DNA from: a virus
IMG/VR virus record: IMGVR_UViG_3300031841_001141
Location: 1 to 32,669 of that record
Strand: one strand, 5' to 3'
DNA: 32,669 bases
Both the position numbers and the translations under genes were made by a program. Below, piece after piece: positions 1 through 8,775 of this stretch (the first letter of the stretch is position 1; every line of letters starts with the position of its first letter). A model generated the notes under the pieces. It was not told the DNA's origin, did no database searches, and worked only from the letters and a program-made list of their open reading frames with translations.

Positions 1-87
1 AACATCTTCTGATATTGTATGTCCTAACTGTATAGTATTACCAGTAGTTTTTTCTGATATGGTATCTACTTTTAATTCACTAGCCAT
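1..87 (-). CDS. Tail-fibre-like protein, N-terminal fragment (runs off window)
   Basis: Only the first 29 codons are in the window, with no stop before the edge. They begin MASELKVDTISEKTTGNTI. This matches the opening of the three fibre genes to the right (a short Lys/Asn strand, then ST/SE, then a GN or NN turn), so I read it as a fourth member of that paralogous family. The ATG lies inside the end of the 134-aa gene (8-nt overlap), the tight spacing seen across this block. The family role, a trimeric receptor-binding or fibre-tip protein, is inferred from the complete paralogs. Confidence 0.6.
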   Translation of the reverse strand, partial: MASELKVDTISEKTTGNTIQLGHTISEDV

Positions 88-484
88 TTACGAGTTCCCA
101 ACCTTGGGTGTTATCTCCTTGATACGCATTTTCGTTCCAAATGTACGCATTACCATCATCTGGGTAAGCAATAGGTGCTTCCCATACCCAGTTAGATGTA
201 AGTGTCCAGCTACCATAAGGTTGTGGTCCATAAAATACATCATTGTCTGTGTCATAAGTAAAACCTATACCTGCATAGTTACCTCTAAAAGGTGTACCAT
301 CTGCTGTATGAGTATTAGCTATTGTATTGTATGAAGTTCTTTTACAAGTCTGACCTCTAAAGTCTGCATACCAGGCTTCCCAGTCTGCAAAACCTTCTGG
401 TAAATCTGTAGTATCATCTTCATCTTTACCTACAATAACTTCTCTTACTATGTTGTTATCATCTATAAATGCGTAATGTGCCAT
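80..484 (-). CDS. Small virion/tail-associated protein, 134 aa
   Basis: The product starts MAHYAFIDDNNIVREVIVGK and is rich in Trp, Tyr and Asp, with no signal peptide or membrane segment. From memory, proteins with this MAxYAFIDxNNIVxEVIxG opening recur in tail-fibre regions of marine phages, but no biochemical role is known to me. It lies between fibre paralogs in the late block, so a fibre accessory or fibre-tip role is the best inference. The start is supported by a GGAGATAGAT ribosome binding site just upstream. The stop TAG overlaps the start of the next fibre gene. Confidence 0.7.
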   Translation of the reverse strand: MAHYAFIDDNNIVREVIVGKDEDDTTDLPEGFADWEAWYADFRGQTCKRTSYNTIANTHTADGTPFRGNYAGIGFTYDTDNDVFYGPQPYGSWTLTSNWVWEAPIAYPDDGNAYIWNENAYQGDNTQGWELVNG

Positions 485-503
485 ATCTATCTCCTATTAT
501 ACA

Positions 504-1589
504 CTAACTCCAACTAACATTTCCTGTTCCAGCAGTAATTGTTGCTACTGTGTCATTACCATCAGCAGCAGTTGTACCTGTTAAACCAGCTCCTATTGTT
601 ATAGTTTTAGTATTTGGGTATCTTAAAATAACTATACCAGAACCACCTGCACCAGGAAGTTTGTTTACACCTTCACAACCACCACCACCACCTCCAGTAT
701 TAGCTGTACCAGCAACCCCATTTTGAGCGCCATTTCCTCCACCACCTGTTCCACCAGAGCCGTGAAAAGAGCTTCCACCTTGTGCAGCTCCACCACCACC
801 ACCACCTCTAGTTACAGCAGCACCTGTTATAGAAGAAGATAAACCATTACCACCATCTCCTGCATATTTAAAACCATCTGTATCTGCATTTTCTCCAGCA
901 GCACCTGCACCACCACCTCCACCACCAGCAGAGTAGCTACCATCTGCACCTTTATAGTTTCCACCTGTATATCCTTGTGTTGGTGTTGCTGGTGTTGTTC
1001 CACCACCTGCATTATTACCAGCACTACCTATACCACCACCACCTCCAGATGAACCACCTGTAGCACCTGGATAACCTGCGTGAGAAGAACCACCTCTACC
1101 ACCACCAGTAGATGTAATTGTAGAAAAAACACTATCACTACCATTATTAGAAGTACCACTACTTCTTGAACCACCTGCTCCTACAGTAACTGCATAAGTT
1201 GTTCCATCTGGTGTTAAAGTTAATGCAGTTTCTGCTGAACCTCCACCACCTGTAGTTTCAGAAGCACGAGAGTTACGATAACCACCAGCTCCACCACCAC
1301 CTGTTGCACCAACATTACCATCTGGTTTACCTGCACCTCCAGAAGCACCACCTGCAATTACAAGATACTCTACATCAATAGTAAATGTGCTTCCAGATGT
1401 ACTAAACCAAGCTGTGCCATTATAAAAATCTATTGTTCCTTCTGTGCTGTTGTATATCACATCTCCAGCAACCATACCTGTAAGTGCATCTCTTTGAGCA
1501 GTTGTATATGACTTTAATCCAAGTGCATTATCTATAGCTACATTGTTTTGGTCATTTGTTGAAATCTTATTTGTTTTTAATTCACTCAT
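504..1589 (-). CDS. Glycine-rich tail fibre/adhesin, paralog 1 (361 aa)
   Basis: Two parts are visible. Residues 1 to about 65 are an attachment module (SELKTNKIST, LKSYTT, AGDVIYNSTEGTIDFYNGTAW) shared with the next two genes. Residues from about 75 hold the motif EYLVIAGG and then long glycine runs broken by Ser, Asn and Thr, with repeated GGGGG tracts. This resembles phage Gly-rich domains in which parallel polyglycine-II helices carry receptor-binding loops, as in the S16 gp38 adhesin; the fold here is inferred. The C-terminus returns to a beta-rich IVILRYPNTK segment. The start context TTAGGATAATATGA is identical to that of the 629-aa fibre gene. A recognition protein at the fibre tip is the likely role. 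Confidence 0.8.
   Translation of the reverse strand: MSELKTNKISTNDQNNVAIDNALGLKSYTTAQRDALTGMVAGDVIYNSTEGTIDFYNGTAWFSTSGSTFTIDVEYLVIAGGASGGAGKPDGNVGATGGGGAGGYRNSRASETTGGGGSAETALTLTPDGTTYAVTVGAGGSRSSGTSNNGSDSVFSTITSTGGGRGGSSHAGYPGATGGSSGGGGGIGSAGNNAGGGTTPATPTQGYTGGNYKGADGSYSAGGGGGGAGAAGENADTDGFKYAGDGGNGLSSSITGAAVTRGGGGGGAAQGGSSFHGSGGTGGGGNGAQNGVAGTANTGGGGGGCEGVNKLPGAGGSGIVILRYPNTKTITIGAGLTGTTAADGNDTVATITAGTGNVSWS
1417..1481. repeat. DNA repeat shared by fibre paralogs (copy 1)
   Basis: This segment matches 2503-2567 at 64 of 65 positions, including 41 identical bases in a row. It encodes the conserved end of the attachment module (GDVIYNSTEG region). The surrounding DNA is much more diverged, so the block is either a recent duplication remnant or a site of recombination between fibre genes. 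Confidence 0.85.
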
Positions 1590-1595
1590 ATTATC

Positions 1596-2675
1596 CTAAC
1601 TAAAACTTATATTACCTGCACCTGCTGTAAAAACTATGTAACTACTTGTTCCATCTGTTTGCACACCACCATCTGTAAGTCCAGTTCTTGTTCCACTAAT
1701 AGTAGCATCTGCTGTAGTCCATCTAAGTATTACTACTCCAGAACCTCCATTACCACCATTACCATTATTTTTACCAGCAGAACCTGCACCAGAACCTGTA
1801 TTTGCAGTTGCGTTACTAACATTAGTTGCAGAAACAGTACCAGCAGAACCTCCACCAGAACCACCTGCACCAGCAGAACCAGAGTGTGAGCCACCACCTC
1901 CACCACCTGCTCTTGTAACACCAGTTCCTGTTATAAAACTTAATAATCCATTTCCACCTGCACCACCAGCACTTGATGTACCATTAGAACCATTCCCACT
2001 AGCACCTCCACCACCACCAGAACCAAAAGCAGTAGATGATGCAGAACCATCTCCACCATCTCCACCTTGATTTGCAACTCCAGAAAATCCTAAACCACTT
2101 CCTCTACCTCCTGCACCAGAACCTCCAGTTCCAGCACCAGTAGAGTTTGTTGCACCAGCAATACCAGATGCGTAAGCACCACCTCCATTTGAAGTTACAG
2201 AACCAAATTGACTATTATTTCCATTTGTAGGGTGTACACCACCATCTACACCTGTACCTAAAGAACCACCAGCACCAACTGATATTGCATAGCTTGTGCC
2301 TTTTAATATTCCTAAAGGTGTTTCTGTAGAACTACTATCTCCAGATAATTCTGCACCATAAGAATTTCTATAACCACCAGCACCACCAGCTGAACCAGGA
2401 AAGTTACCACCTCTTGAACCACCACCACCTCCACCACCAGCTATTACTAAATAACTAATAGGTGTTTCAAATGTATTGGGAGAACTAGAGTTCCAAGATG
2501 TTCCATTATAAAAATCTATTGTTCCTTCTGTGCTGTTGTATATAACATCTCCAGCAACCATACCTGTTAAAGCATCTCGTTGTGTTGTGGTGTATGACTT
2601 TAAATTTAAAGCATCATCAATAGAAACATTATTGCCAGAATATTTACCTATAGAGTTTGTTTCTAGTGTACTCAT
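1596..2675 (-). CDS. Glycine-rich tail fibre/adhesin, paralog 2 (359 aa)
   Basis: This has the same architecture as its downstream neighbour: an N-terminal module with LKSYTTTQRDALTGMVAGDV, then YLVIAGGGGGGG, then a Gly/Ser/Asn-rich body, then VVILRWTTAD and a beta-rich end. The N-terminal modules of the two genes are near identical even in DNA, while the glycine-rich bodies differ. That is the pattern expected for receptor-binding diversification. The ATG overlaps the TAA of the 63-aa gene (TAATG), so translation is probably coupled. It could form hetero- or homotrimers with the paralogs; this is not testable from sequence alone. Confidence 0.8.
   Translation of the reverse strand: MSTLETNSIGKYSGNNVSIDDALNLKSYTTTQRDALTGMVAGDVIYNSTEGTIDFYNGTSWNSSSPNTFETPISYLVIAGGGGGGGSRGGNFPGSAGGAGGYRNSYGAELSGDSSSTETPLGILKGTSYAISVGAGGSLGTGVDGGVHPTNGNNSQFGSVTSNGGGAYASGIAGATNSTGAGTGGSGAGGRGSGLGFSGVANQGGDGGDGSASSTAFGSGGGGGASGNGSNGTSSAGGAGGNGLLSFITGTGVTRAGGGGGGSHSGSAGAGGSGGGSAGTVSATNVSNATANTGSGAGSAGKNNGNGGNGGSGVVILRWTTADATISGTRTGLTDGGVQTDGTSSYIVFTAGAGNISFS
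2503..2567. repeat. DNA repeat shared by fibre paralogs (copy 2)
   Basis: This is the partner of the 1417-1481 repeat, with a single mismatch. The equivalent stretch in the 63-aa gene (around 2700-2765) is related at protein level but clearly diverged in DNA. Confidence 0.85.
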
Positions 2676-2866
2676 TATAAATCATTCCAACTTGTTCCAT
2701 TATAAAACTGTACTTTACTGTCTGTGGTGTTGTATATCACATCTCCAGCAGAACTTGTTAAAGCATTTCGTTCTGTAGTTGTATAAGACTTTAAATTTAA
2801 AGGCACTTGCATAGCAACATTGTTGCCATCATTTGTACTTATAGTATTGACTTTGACATTAACCAT
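2675..2866 (-). CDS. Stand-alone fibre attachment module (63 aa)
   Basis: The protein is only the N-terminal module of the two glycine-rich fibres (VNTISTNDGNNVAM, LKSYTTTERNALT, AGDVIYNTTD, FYNGTSWNDL) and stops where they continue into glycine-rich sequence. It has its own ATG and TAA and overlaps both neighbours by one base (TAATG). That argues for an expressed gene rather than debris. It could be an adaptor or capping copy, or the remnant of a fibre whose receptor-binding body was lost. Confidence 0.75.
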   Translation of the reverse strand: MVNVKVNTISTNDGNNVAMQVPLNLKSYTTTERNALTSSAGDVIYNTTDSKVQFYNGTSWNDL

Positions 2867-4755
2867 TAAATAACCACCATTGTACCTGCATTAGTTACAG
2901 TTCCAGTAATGGTTATTGGTCCAGCGAATAAAGTTCCTTTACCAGAAGCAACAGTATAAGTACCTGCTTGTGTTTGACTATGGATAAATGCACCACCATT
3001 ATCTGTTAGGTCTAATGCACCTTGTAGTGTAGCTCTCTCTACACCTGCTGTATCAAATCTAATAATATCTTCATCAGCACTCTCTTCTACCTGTATCTTG
3101 GTATCGCCATCTGCATCTAATATCTCATCTGATGCTGGTAAAGAAACAGTTGCATCTATTGCACCATCTCCTGCATCATCATAAGCAAAGCTAATTCCTG
3201 TGTGTGTACCATTTGTTACTAACTGTCCTGCAACAATATCTTGTACTTCTTCTGTACTTGTAGATGCTGTGTTAGTAATTGTTAATGTTCCAGCAGCATC
3301 ATCATAACTTAAAGATATACCAGAACCTGCTGTTAATAATCCATCTACATAATCTTCTACTTGTTCTTGTGATAATTGTGTATTTGTATCTGTAGATGAT
3401 ATTGTTAATGTACCAGCAGCATCATCATACGCAACAGATACATTTGTACCTGCAACTATTAATGACCCTACTATATCTTCTACTTGTTCTTGTGTTAAAA
3501 CTGTATCTGTATCAGTACCTGTAATAGTTAGTGTTCCAGCAGCATCATCATAACTTAAACTTATGTTTGTTCCTGCTTGTAATAATGTATTAACTTGGTC
3601 ATCAACTCTTTCTGTTGTGAAATATAAATTAGTTGTACCTTCTGATAAATCATCTGTGTCTTTACCACTAAATGCTGTGTCAAACCTTGCAGTTGTATAG
3701 TACAGGTTTGTTCCTTCTGATAAATCTGTTGTTGATTTACCTGTAAAAGCTGTATCAAATCTTGCAGTTGTGTAATATAGGTTACTTCCCTCTGATAAAT
3801 CTGATGTAGATTTACTGCTTAAATCAAGATTAGAACCTGTTTGTAAATTAACTCTGGCATCTGCTCTAGCATCTGTGTAATAAAGATTAGTTCCTTCTGC
3901 TAAATCAGAAGTTGTATTGTTAGATAAATCATCTTCTACACCAGTAATTGTAAGCGTACCTGCTGCATCATCATAAGTAAGTGTTATGTTAGAACCTGCT
4001 GTAAGCAACGAAGCTACCTGGTCATCTACTCTTTCTGTTGTAAAGTACAAGTTTGTACCTTCAGCTAAGTCAGATGTAGTGTTGTTACTTAAATTATCTT
4101 CTGTTGCAGCAATAGTTAAAGTACCTGCTGCATCATCATAAGTTAAAGTTACATTAGCACCAGCAGTAAGAAGTGTATTAACCTGGTCATCTACTCTTTC
4201 AGCAGTAAAATATAAGTTAGTGCTGCCCTCTGCAACATCATCTGTAGTACCAGATAGTTCTGACAAAGCATCTTTACTAGCTACTTGACTATCTACATAC
4301 GCTTTAATAGATTGTTGTGTAGCGAGATGACTAGCACTGTTGCTTGTCATTGTATCTTCATCTTTAACTACACCAGTAGAAGTGTTTAAACTGCTACCAT
4401 CTTCGTTAATAATCTTATCTACTCTGTCGTGTATATCATCAAAGTGTTGTGCTTGTGTAGTTTGTCTAATCTTTGCACCAGCAGCATGAGTTCTAAGTCC
4501 TCCACCACCAGTATCAATGTTTCTTTGTACTGTAAGTGTTGTTCCAGATATGTTTGTTACTTTTACATATTCTCTTTGACTATCACTATCTGGGTCTAAA
4601 ACTAAATACATTACTACTGCACCAGTGATAGCTGTGTTTGTACTATCTGTTGGTGCTGTATCTACTGATATTGTGATGCTACTTGCATCTGCTGTTAAAG
4701 CACTTGTTATTGTACTTTCGTATGCGTTGCTTAACTTGCTCTCTTGTGCTGTCAT
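2866..4755 (-). CDS. Repeat-built tail fibre protein (629 aa)
   Basis: Residues 1 to about 165 look like a fibre-attachment region, with VKVTNISGTTLTVQRNIDT and HAAGAKI followed by a short helical stretch (HFDDIHDRVDKII). Residues about 171-500 are built from two alternating modules. The first, centred on LSEGTNLYYTTARFDTA, occurs six times. The second, centred on YDDAAGTLTI, occurs five times. The last 60 residues (ATLQGALDLTDNGGAFIHSQ onward to ITGTVTNAGTMVVI) look like a beta-structured foot that could hold the next fibre subunit. This layout is typical of trimeric fibre shafts in marine phages. The gene is upstream of the three paralogs that probably form the distal part. Confidence 0.8.
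   Translation of the reverse strand: MTAQESKLSNAYESTITSALTADASSITISVDTAPTDSTNTAITGAVVMYLVLDPDSDSQREYVKVTNISGTTLTVQRNIDTGGGGLRTHAAGAKIRQTTQAQHFDDIHDRVDKIINEDGSSLNTSTGVVKDEDTMTSNSASHLATQQSIKAYVDSQVASKDALSELSGTTDDVAEGSTNLYFTAERVDDQVNTLLTAGANVTLTYDDAAGTLTIAATEDNLSNNTTSDLAEGTNLYFTTERVDDQVASLLTAGSNITLTYDDAAGTLTITGVEDDLSNNTTSDLAEGTNLYYTDARADARVNLQTGSNLDLSSKSTSDLSEGSNLYYTTARFDTAFTGKSTTDLSEGTNLYYTTARFDTAFSGKDTDDLSEGTTNLYFTTERVDDQVNTLLQAGTNISLSYDDAAGTLTITGTDTDTVLTQEQVEDIVGSLIVAGTNVSVAYDDAAGTLTISSTDTNTQLSQEQVEDYVDGLLTAGSGISLSYDDAAGTLTITNTASTSTEEVQDIVAGQLVTNGTHTGISFAYDDAGDGAIDATVSLPASDEILDADGDTKIQVEESADEDIIRFDTAGVERATLQGALDLTDNGGAFIHSQTQAGTYTVASGKGTLFAGPITITGTVTNAGTMVVI
3265..4245. repeat. Internal tandem modules of the fibre gene
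   Basis: The DNA repeats with the protein: five copies of the YDDAAGTLTI module and six of the EGxNLYxT module, in mixed order. Copies differ at synonymous sites but keep the protein motif. Such arrays expand or contract by recombination and probably set fibre length. Confidence 0.8.
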
Positions 4756-4756
4756 A

Positions 4757-6730
4757 TTATCCTAATCTTACTACTCCTAATGTACCAATTCCTGCTGTAT
4801 TAGTAAATAATGATGCAATATCTTCTGCTCTTACACCTCTTATTCTAACAGTACAATATTGTGTTACAGAACCTATATTAGCATCATTTATCACAGGATA
4901 TGCAACACTCTCTACAACTCCTCTGATAGTTTCTTGTGGGCTATACAGCTCTAATGTAACGCTGTCTCCCTCTTTTTGTTTAAGCTCTTCATATATTGCT
5001 TCGCCAAGATTGCGTACTTTAATTCGTTTTCTGTTTGGTCTTTCTACTTGGTCTGAAATATTTACAGGTATATCAACTACCACTAACTGTGGTCTAGGTA
5101 ATGCCCTAGCTGATACACTTCTAAATACTGGCGAACCTGTATTGTCATCTGTTGGTTGTAAAACAATTTTTAAGTTTAAGTATCTAGCGTTTCTGTTAAT
5201 CTGTACTTCTTCTCCACCAAATCCCTGGGTACTGTCATTAGCTAACTCCCAGTTACTAGCGTTTGGAGAGTTTATTGTATCTTCTCTAGTAGATATAAAA
5301 CTTTGTATTCTCCTGGTATCTGTAATCTCATCATGTTCTACAGTTGTACCAACCCATTGTTTAACTTCTGATGTAAAAAAATCTACATTAGGTAGTATCA
5401 GATAACCTTCATCTTCATACAGAGATGTTTCTCTATATATATCTGCACCAGCTACAGCTACTACAAATTTATTATCTGCATTTGTTATACCAGTAACAAT
5501 ACCAGAAGCACCCATCTTTATATCTCTAGCAAAAGCAGCAGTAGGTAAGTAGTATCTCCATAAGAAACTTTCACTACCACTTTCTTTTATGCCACAAAAT
5601 ACACTATCTCTTGATACAAACATAAAGTGTGGTGTTGTATCTACACTATCTATAACCCACTCTTTTACTAACTGTCTATTAGCAAGTACATACAAGTTAT
5701 CTGCTGTAACTAAATCTGCTCTGTAAAATCTACCTACATTTCTTGACTTCTCTTTAGTTCCAAAAAATACAATACCTTCTGTTGCAGCAATACTATGTAC
5801 TTCTTCAAATGATATGTTTGTTTGACCAAACAATGTCATAGTTCCAGATACATCTTTGATAGAATATATATCTCCATTAGTAGAAGCTGCTAAAACAACT
5901 GCACCTGCATCTACTATTTGTGATATGTGGTGGCTATCTTCAAATGTAACTATTGCATCTGCATCTGCTAAATCTGAATTACCCCAAGTTTTATTAAATG
6001 GATTTACTGCCCACAGTAACTCTACTGTGCCATTGTCTCCAGATATAAATAATTGATTTTTAGCAAACCATGCACCTGTTAATCCACCATTACTAGATTG
6101 ACCAGTAGTTAATTCTGACCAAGTATCAGTACCAGCATCATATCTAATTAGTTCTGAATTAGATGTACCATCAGCAGTTGTAAAATAAACATCAGCACCT
6201 ATTGTTGTTGCACCTGTAAAATTATAATTAATAGTTAAACCAGTTGTTACTGCACTCCAAGTATCTCCATTATCAGTAGATTTATATATTGTTGTTTGGT
6301 CTGTAACATACATTTCTCCATTAGTAGTTTGTACTAAATAATTATTACTACCACTAAAATTTATTTCTTCTGCTGCTGTCTTATATAATAAGTGTATATT
6401 GTAAGATGTATCTTCATCTCCATGAAATACATCTACACCTTTGCTATCAAAAAATCTAGTTACATCTTTATCTGAATTGTTTCTTTTATGTGCGTAATCT
6501 AAACCTTGACCACCAGAAAAATCATTACGAGAAAATATCTGACCTATGTTAGTTGTTATATCCTCTGGGTTTTGTCTTAGGTCTATTTGTTGATTAGGAA
6601 ACTCTGCACTTCTAATAACTAATTGTCTATCTGTAGATACAGCAGTTCTAAATAATAAATTATCTAACCTAAAATCATATCCCTTTCTCTGTGGATTAGA
6701 TACATCAGCAGTGGTAGGTACTCTAGGCAC
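4757..6730 (-). CDS. Tail structural protein with Asp-box motif (657 aa)
   Basis: The N-terminal 120 residues contain a segment around FSGGQGLDYAHKRN and FDSKGVDVF that I associate with tail proteins of marine phages. Around residues 151-158 there is a clear Asp-box (STDNGDTW), the motif of beta-propeller blades in sialidases and related proteins. The stretch up to about residue 420 keeps a repeated beta rhythm (MYVTDQTTIYKS, VYFTTADGTSNSEL, QLFISGDNGTVEL, IVFFGTKEKSR), so a propeller is plausible. The C-terminal third is a different mixed domain. The start is GTG, overlapping the preceding gene by 8 nt. The role is probably tail nozzle/tube or fibre hub. An enzymatic activity is not supported. 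Confidence 0.7.
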   Translation of the reverse strand: MPRVPTTADVSNPQRKGYDFRLDNLLFRTAVSTDRQLVIRSAEFPNQQIDLRQNPEDITTNIGQIFSRNDFSGGQGLDYAHKRNNSDKDVTRFFDSKGVDVFHGDEDTSYNIHLLYKTAAEEINFSGSNNYLVQTTNGEMYVTDQTTIYKSTDNGDTWSAVTTGLTINYNFTGATTIGADVYFTTADGTSNSELIRYDAGTDTWSELTTGQSSNGGLTGAWFAKNQLFISGDNGTVELLWAVNPFNKTWGNSDLADADAIVTFEDSHHISQIVDAGAVVLAASTNGDIYSIKDVSGTMTLFGQTNISFEEVHSIAATEGIVFFGTKEKSRNVGRFYRADLVTADNLYVLANRQLVKEWVIDSVDTTPHFMFVSRDSVFCGIKESGSESFLWRYYLPTAAFARDIKMGASGIVTGITNADNKFVVAVAGADIYRETSLYEDEGYLILPNVDFFTSEVKQWVGTTVEHDEITDTRRIQSFISTREDTINSPNASNWELANDSTQGFGGEEVQINRNARYLNLKIVLQPTDDNTGSPVFRSVSARALPRPQLVVVDIPVNISDQVERPNRKRIKVRNLGEAIYEELKQKEGDSVTLELYSPQETIRGVVESVAYPVINDANIGSVTQYCTVRIRGVRAEDIASLFTNTAGIGTLGVVRLG

Positions 6731-7667
6731 TTGGATATACCACGCTGTTTAAACTGACAGGTTCTGGGTATCTTGCTCTTAGGTCTTTCCTAGCTTGTGC
6801 TATTAATACTTGTTGATATTGCAACAAAGCATTTCGTATATTTGTAGATGAACCTACTTGATACACATTTGCTTGTATTGCATCAGTAATATACTCTGTT
6901 GTTGCTGATGGTATGTCTCTACCTGCAATCATTTGTGCTGCAACACCTGCCATAATTATTGGTTCGTATTCTGTTTCTAAACCTATGTCTGCAAGAGTAG
7001 ATGCTTCGTTTGTTACATCTCCAAACTTCTTCTTAAAAGTACAATGTACATTTATACCACTACTAATACCAGAAAACTGTACGACTTTACCACTAGCTGT
7101 AACAGATGTAGGTACATCTATGAGCTCTACTGCTACTCCTCTAAACTGTACTGATGTTTCACTACCACTAGAAAGTGTTGTGTACTGTGATACTGCTTTA
7201 AGTGGTGCAACTATTCTGCTGTCATCACTACCAGTAAGAGCAACATATCCACTACCACTTTCTATTGTCTGTACTTCTACTGCGTATAGTGTGGGATATA
7301 AATTTTCTATCTGGTCTTTGACTGCATTAAAAACATTAAGTCTTATAAAAGGTGGATTAATTTTTACTAGGTCTCCCTGTGCATGTGTTGCAGCAGTAGT
7401 ACCTCTTGCTCCTCTTACAACAGTTAATGTTTCATCTGCTGTATTAAGTGATACAACTAACATAAGCTCTTGGTTTATTTCTATAAATGCACCTGCACCC
7501 ATAGCATCTTCTTCTTCAGTTGTTAAGTAATCTGCTTCGTAAGATATTGTTGTAGATGTTGTATCTGATACTGCAAGTCTTAAATTAGTAAATGATTGTA
7601 TGTCATCATTTGGTTCTAAATATTCTCTAAAAACTCTATCTACTAGGTTGCCTATGGTTGTGCTCAT
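6723..7667 (-). CDS. Probable neck/tail connector protein (314 aa)
   Basis: The product begins MSTTIGNLVDRVFREYLEPN and contains an INQELMLVVS plus LTVVRGARGTTAATH stretch, a small beta domain often found in virion proteins where a value and its order of contact are spelled out. No catalytic motif or membrane segment is visible. The C-terminal 80 residues are helical and Gln/Ala-rich. Its place directly after the major capsid gene and before the tail genes suggests a head-tail adaptor or tail-tube component. I do not recognise a named family. Only a weak ribosome binding site is visible before the ATG. Confidence 0.65.
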   Translation of the reverse strand: MSTTIGNLVDRVFREYLEPNDDIQSFTNLRLAVSDTTSTTISYEADYLTTEEEDAMGAGAFIEINQELMLVVSLNTADETLTVVRGARGTTAATHAQGDLVKINPPFIRLNVFNAVKDQIENLYPTLYAVEVQTIESGSGYVALTGSDDSRIVAPLKAVSQYTTLSSGSETSVQFRGVAVELIDVPTSVTASGKVVQFSGISSGINVHCTFKKKFGDVTNEASTLADIGLETEYEPIIMAGVAAQMIAGRDIPSATTEYITDAIQANVYQVGSSTNIRNALLQYQQVLIAQARKDLRARYPEPVSLNSVVYPSA

Positions 7668-7684
7668 GATAATTGATTGTAGCA

Positions 7685-7721
7685 GAACTTAGGGCAGAGT
7701 GGTGGTTCTGCCCATAAGTCC
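7685..7721 (-). terminator. Strong hairpin after the capsid gene
   Basis: Read leftward, GGACTTA then one unpaired base, GGGCAGA, an 8-nt loop, TCTGCCC and TAAGTTC form a 14-bp stem with one G-U pair and one bulge. It starts about 10 nt past the capsid stop codons. There is no U-run after it, so it is not a textbook intrinsic terminator. It may act as a partial terminator or as a 3' mRNA stabiliser that raises capsid expression above that of downstream tail genes. Confidence 0.65.
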
Positions 7722-7731
7722 TACTTTATTA

Positions 7732-8730
7732 TTAAATAACGCCTGTTATAACGCCATGGTATTCTGCTGGACCTTTGTCCAAACCGATTTCCATGTAAAC
7801 ACGCTTTGATATTGCTGCTGCATCATCATTGTCAGTATCTTCTACGAATACTGCACCCTTGCCTGGGATGTTCAAGAAACAAACATCTAAGTATGCAAGG
7901 TCAAGGACAAATGCTTTAGAAGCTGGAACGAACTCGTTCACAACTAATCCAATGTTACCAAATGGTGTAACGATTGTATCAATGTTTACACCAGCGACAT
8001 TTCTGTCTCTTGGTAATACTGCCATTTGCAAGTTACCTGCTGCTGCTAATCCTTGGTTTAAGTCAAGGATAGAAGCTGGTCTTGCGAATAGAACAGGGTT
8101 TTGCATTGGAGCACCATTATCATACATAGCTTTAAGAATTTCAGCGATTGCATCAAAATCTAATGCTGTATCTGCTGCTGAAACTTGGTTATCAAATGTA
8201 GATGAACCATTACCAGAAGCTACCCACTCATCAATGCCACGCATTTCTCTTGGGTTACCATCTGTTCCATCATTGAAAGTTGCATTGAAAAACTCGTATT
8301 CAACTTCTCTTGCAATTTTGGATAATAGCTCTTCTATTTGGAAAGCCATTTCATCATTAACTGGGTTAGTACCTTCAAATGCTGCTGTACCACTCTCCAT
8401 AGCTTGTGAGTTCAAATATCCTGTTGAACCTAGAGCAGAGTATGTTAATTTCACACCTTGGTTCCAGATTTGTACACAGTCTATTGCAGAACTTCTGCTT
8501 CTTCCAAAGTAAGTTGGTGTTCCACCTTCAGCTAGAGCTGTGTAGCCACTAACTGTTGGGGTATCAACTTTTTGTGTTTGAAAGACTGGGGAGTTAAGAA
8601 GTTTACCACCTGTTAAACCACCCACCATGGATAGTAGAGGTGTTCTTCTAGCACCAACTTTAAATAGTTCGCCAGTAAAATTGTTAATCTCACTAACTGA
8701 GATTGGGTCTGGGCTGCCTATTGCTGCCAT
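7732..8730 (-). CDS. Major capsid protein (332 aa)
   Basis: This forms the icosahedral shell. Sequence signs are an N-terminal arm (INNFTGELFKVGARRTPLLS), a central E-loop-like region, a helix with EELLSKIAREVEYEFFNATF, and a C-terminal beta-rich P-domain-like segment. The features resemble the HK97-fold group with SU10-type capsids, though this subgroup call is tentative. It follows a scaffold gene, which fits. The ribosome binding site AGGAGAT is near ideal. The gene ends with three tandem in-frame TAA codons. Compared with neighbours it uses more C-ended codons (AAC, TTC), as expected for the most abundant protein. I see no N-terminal protease-delta domain. Confidence 0.85.
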   Translation of the reverse strand: MAAIGSPDPISVSEINNFTGELFKVGARRTPLLSMVGGLTGGKLLNSPVFQTQKVDTPTVSGYTALAEGGTPTYFGRSRSSAIDCVQIWNQGVKLTYSALGSTGYLNSQAMESGTAAFEGTNPVNDEMAFQIEELLSKIAREVEYEFFNATFNDGTDGNPREMRGIDEWVASGNGSSTFDNQVSAADTALDFDAIAEILKAMYDNGAPMQNPVLFARPASILDLNQGLAAAGNLQMAVLPRDRNVAGVNIDTIVTPFGNIGLVVNEFVPASKAFVLDLAYLDVCFLNIPGKGAVFVEDTDNDDAAAISKRVYMEIGLDKGPAEYHGVITGVI

Positions 8731-8775
8731 TTTTTATCTCCTATAAATCTTTGTCTAGGAGCTTATCTCCTAAAC

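Noticed and set aside
827-1024. Second minus-strand frame in the glycine-rich fibre gene
   Set aside because: Val/Gln/Leu-rich frame-shifted reading of glycine codons. It is a composition artefact.
3265-4245. CRISPR array or tandem satellite
   Set aside because: Repeats are in frame, of uneven spacing and encode the fibre modules.
4683-5405. 240-aa plus-strand ORF and other long plus-strand frames at 6913-8512 and 15437-16057
   Set aside because: They are antisense shadows of strongly supported late genes, Ser/Leu/Pro-rich in composition and lacking ribosome binding sites.
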